Below are positions 62,507 through 64,000 of a stretch of 64,000 bases of DNA, piece after piece. The notes under the pieces were generated by a model. The model worked only from the letters and a program-made list of their open reading frames with translations. It was not told where the DNA came from and did no database searches. The stretch is from Caulobacterales bacterium (GTDB taxonomy: Bacteria > Pseudomonadota > Alphaproteobacteria > Caulobacterales > Aquidulcibacteraceae), in contig JAFLCU010000004.1 of the NCBI GenBank assembly GCA_017303355.1, forward strand, positions 186,001-250,000, in the 5' to 3' direction. Numbering within the stretch: position 1 is the first letter of the stretch; each line of letters opens with the position of its first letter. The position numbers were made by a program, and so were the translations under genes.

Positions 62507-63859
62507 TTGAGTGAGACGACAGCCGCCGCCGCGCCCGAAGGCGTGCGCGCCGTTTCGCCCGGCTATCGCAATTATGCGATGGGTCTCTTGCTGCTCATCT
62601 ACGTGATGAATTTTGTCGATCGTCAGGTCGTCAACATCCTTGCCGAGCCGATCAAGCGTGAGCTTGGTTTGCTGGATTGGCAATTGGGCGCGATGAGCGG
62701 CTTCGCCTTCGCGCTGTTTTACACCGTGCTTGGCCTGCCGATCGCGCGTTTGGCCGAGCGCGGCAATCGCCCCTACATCATTGGCGCGGCGCTGGCGGTG
62801 TGGTCGGGCTTCACCGCGCTTTGCGGCCTCACACAAAACTTCGTGCAGCTCCTGCTCGCGCGCATCGGCGTGGGCGTCGGCGAGGCCGGGTGCACGCCGC
62901 CCGCGCATTCGCTCATCACCGATTATGTGCCGAAGGAGAAGCGGGCGTCGGCGCTTGCGTTCTATTCGATGGGCACGCCGCTCGGCAGTCTGGTCGGCAT
63001 GGGGCTTGGCGGCGTCATTGCCGATCTGCACGGCTGGCGCATGGCCTTCATCGTCTGCGGCGTTCCGGGCGTCGTGCTGGCGCTGCTCGCCGCGCTCACC
63101 TTGGTCGAACCCCGGATCCGCAAAACCGCCGCGGAGTTGAAAGCGCACGCCGCCGCGATGCGGAACGCCAAGCCGTTTCGCGAAGCGCTCGCCACGCTGA
63201 AACGCAAGCGCACATTCTGGCTCGTCTCGTTCGCTGCCGCCATCAAGGCGTTTATCGGCTACGGTCAGGCCCCGTTCGCCGCTTCCTTTTTTTATCGCAA
63301 TCATAGCGAAGAGGTCGCAGCACTCGCCTCCCAATTCGGATTGCAATCCGGCGGCTTTCTTGGGCTTGCGCTTGGGCTGATGGGCGGCATCGGCGGGGCC
63401 ATCGGCGCCTACCTCGGCGGCATGATCGCCGACAAATACGGCGGCCGCGATTATCGCGCCTATGTCAGCGTGCCGGCCGTCGCCTCGCTCGCCGTCATTC
63501 CCATCTACATGTTCGCGCTGGTGTCGCCGTTCGCGACCTTCGCGCTGGGCGCGCTGCTGATCGGCTCGATCCTCGGCACGCTCTGGTACGGACCCGTCTA
63601 TGCGACAGCGCAAACCATCGTGCCGCCGCACATGCGCGCGACCGCCTCGGCCATCCTGCTCTTCATCATCAATTTGATCGGCCTGGGGCTGGGGCCGCTC
63701 GCCGTCGGCGCGCTTTCGGACGTCTTCGCCATCGGCTTCGGCATGGGCGAAGCGGAGGGCGTGCGTTACGCGCTCCTCGTCTCCGCGCTCGCGGGGTTGG
63801 GGGCCGCGGCGCTCTTCTGGATGGCGCGCAAGACCATCCGCGAGGAGATGGAAGGCTAG
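62507..63859 (+). CDS. Major facilitator superfamily transporter (spinster-like)
   Basis: 450 residues from a TTG at 62507 with GGGGAGGA upstream; the frame is open to an ATG at 62456, but that lies before the hairpin. About 12 membrane helices. MNFVDRQVVNILAEPIKREL at helix 1, RLAERGNRPYIIG as motif A, and RIGVGVGEAGCTPPAHSLI are typical of spinster/sphingolipid-type MFS proteins in alphaproteobacteria. It exports or imports an unknown organic substrate. No neighbour points to a specific ligand. Confidence 0.9.
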   Translation: MSETTAAAAPEGVRAVSPGYRNYAMGLLLLIYVMNFVDRQVVNILAEPIKRELGLLDWQLGAMSGFAFALFYTVLGLPIARLAERGNRPYIIGAALAVWSGFTALCGLTQNFVQLLLARIGVGVGEAGCTPPAHSLITDYVPKEKRASALAFYSMGTPLGSLVGMGLGGVIADLHGWRMAFIVCGVPGVVLALLAALTLVEPRIRKTAAELKAHAAAMRNAKPFREALATLKRKRTFWLVSFAAAIKAFIGYGQAPFAASFFYRNHSEEVAALASQFGLQSGGFLGLALGLMGGIGGAIGAYLGGMIADKYGGRDYRAYVSVPAVASLAVIPIYMFALVSPFATFALGALLIGSILGTLWYGPVYATAQTIVPPHMRATASAILLFIINLIGLGLGPLAVGALSDVFAIGFGMGEAEGVRYALLVSALAGLGAAALFWMARKTIREEMEG

Positions 63860-63872
63860 GGCGTCCGTTGCT

Positions 63873-64000
63873 TTAGGGCGTCGTGGCCGGCGGTGAAGCG
63901 CCTTCGATCATGTACCAGGGCGATGGGCCGTAATCGTAGGGCGGTATCGCGTAAAGCGCGCGCAATGCGTCGAGTGCGGCGGCGTGATAGATTGTGGAAT
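63873..64000 (-). CDS. C-terminal fragment of an unknown protein (runs off window)
   Basis: The reverse strand from the right edge reads 41 in-frame residues to a TAA at 63873-63875: HAAALDALRALYAIPPYDYG and SPWYMIEGASPP, ending TTP. The amphipathic helix and the Pro/Tyr-rich tail look coding, and no stop interrupts the frame to the edge. It is convergent with the MFS gene. Too little remains to name a family. Confidence 0.5.
   Translation of the reverse strand, partial: STIYHAAALDALRALYAIPPYDYGPSPWYMIEGASPPATTP

Overview
This is a GC-rich (roughly two-thirds G+C) chromosomal window from an alphaproteobacterium. I infer a member of Caulobacterales/Hyphomonadales or a close relative. The reasons are the cox operon order, the DUF2093, DUF4170, DUF374 and UrcA families, the alphaproteobacterial LPS-gene cluster, a short TonB-dependent receptor, and METTL20-type and NrtR/NadQ-type genes. 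No rRNA, tRNA, CRISPR array, prophage or conjugation module was seen. Almost all sequence is coding; only one stretch above 300 bases (27566-27897) lacks a convincing gene. Layout: 1-9.1 kb holds the start of an FMN reductase, an M1 peptidase, a beta-helix-like repeat membrane protein, xseA, a SulP transporter, a DUF2093 protein and an M23 lipoprotein. 9.1-21.3 kb holds lipid A/LPS genes (lpxL-like, lpxK, waaA, DUF374, an MsbA-like ABC exporter, DUF4170, cysQ-like, pmbA), split by a CX5R phosphatase, a hybrid histidine kinase and an UrcA gene. 21.4-35.7 kb is mixed: MAPEG, ETF-beta lysine methyltransferase, fatty acid desaturase, an ArsR/NIPSNAP/monooxygenase divergon with a perfect operator-like palindrome, AlkA-like glycosylase, ubiA, a second ABC exporter, a REP-associated transposase, gshA, rsmE and a POT peptide transporter. 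35.9-42.2 kb holds an orphan VirD4/TraG-like ATPase, a TonB receptor, a tiny lysine-rich peptide gene, tldD and a TPR protein. 42.3-52 kb is the cytochrome aa3 operon (ctaC, ctaD, ctaB, CoxF-like, ctaG, ctaE, DUF983, SURF1) followed by thrC, an M16 peptidase and a RimJ-like acetyltransferase. 52-64 kb has a four-helix-bundle gene between inverted repeats, nadCBA, mltA, an M23 lipoprotein, a sensor kinase, a NrtR/NadQ-like Nudix-winged-helix protein in a cluster with a phosphatase and an HD hydrolase, and an MFS transporter. Two themes stand out. First, a REP/RAYT system: the palindrome with outer end TTGGACCGCC occurs at five loci, flanks its own tyrosine transposase gene on both sides in inverted orientation, forms paired BIME-like units, and lies in frame inside rsmE. 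Second, a likely NAD-synthesis circuit: two TGCTC-N5-GAGCA-type sites precede nadA, and a Nudix-like protein with a degenerate catalytic box and a NrtR-type winged helix is encoded about 4 kb away. All functions are assigned by reading motifs; nothing was searched against databases.
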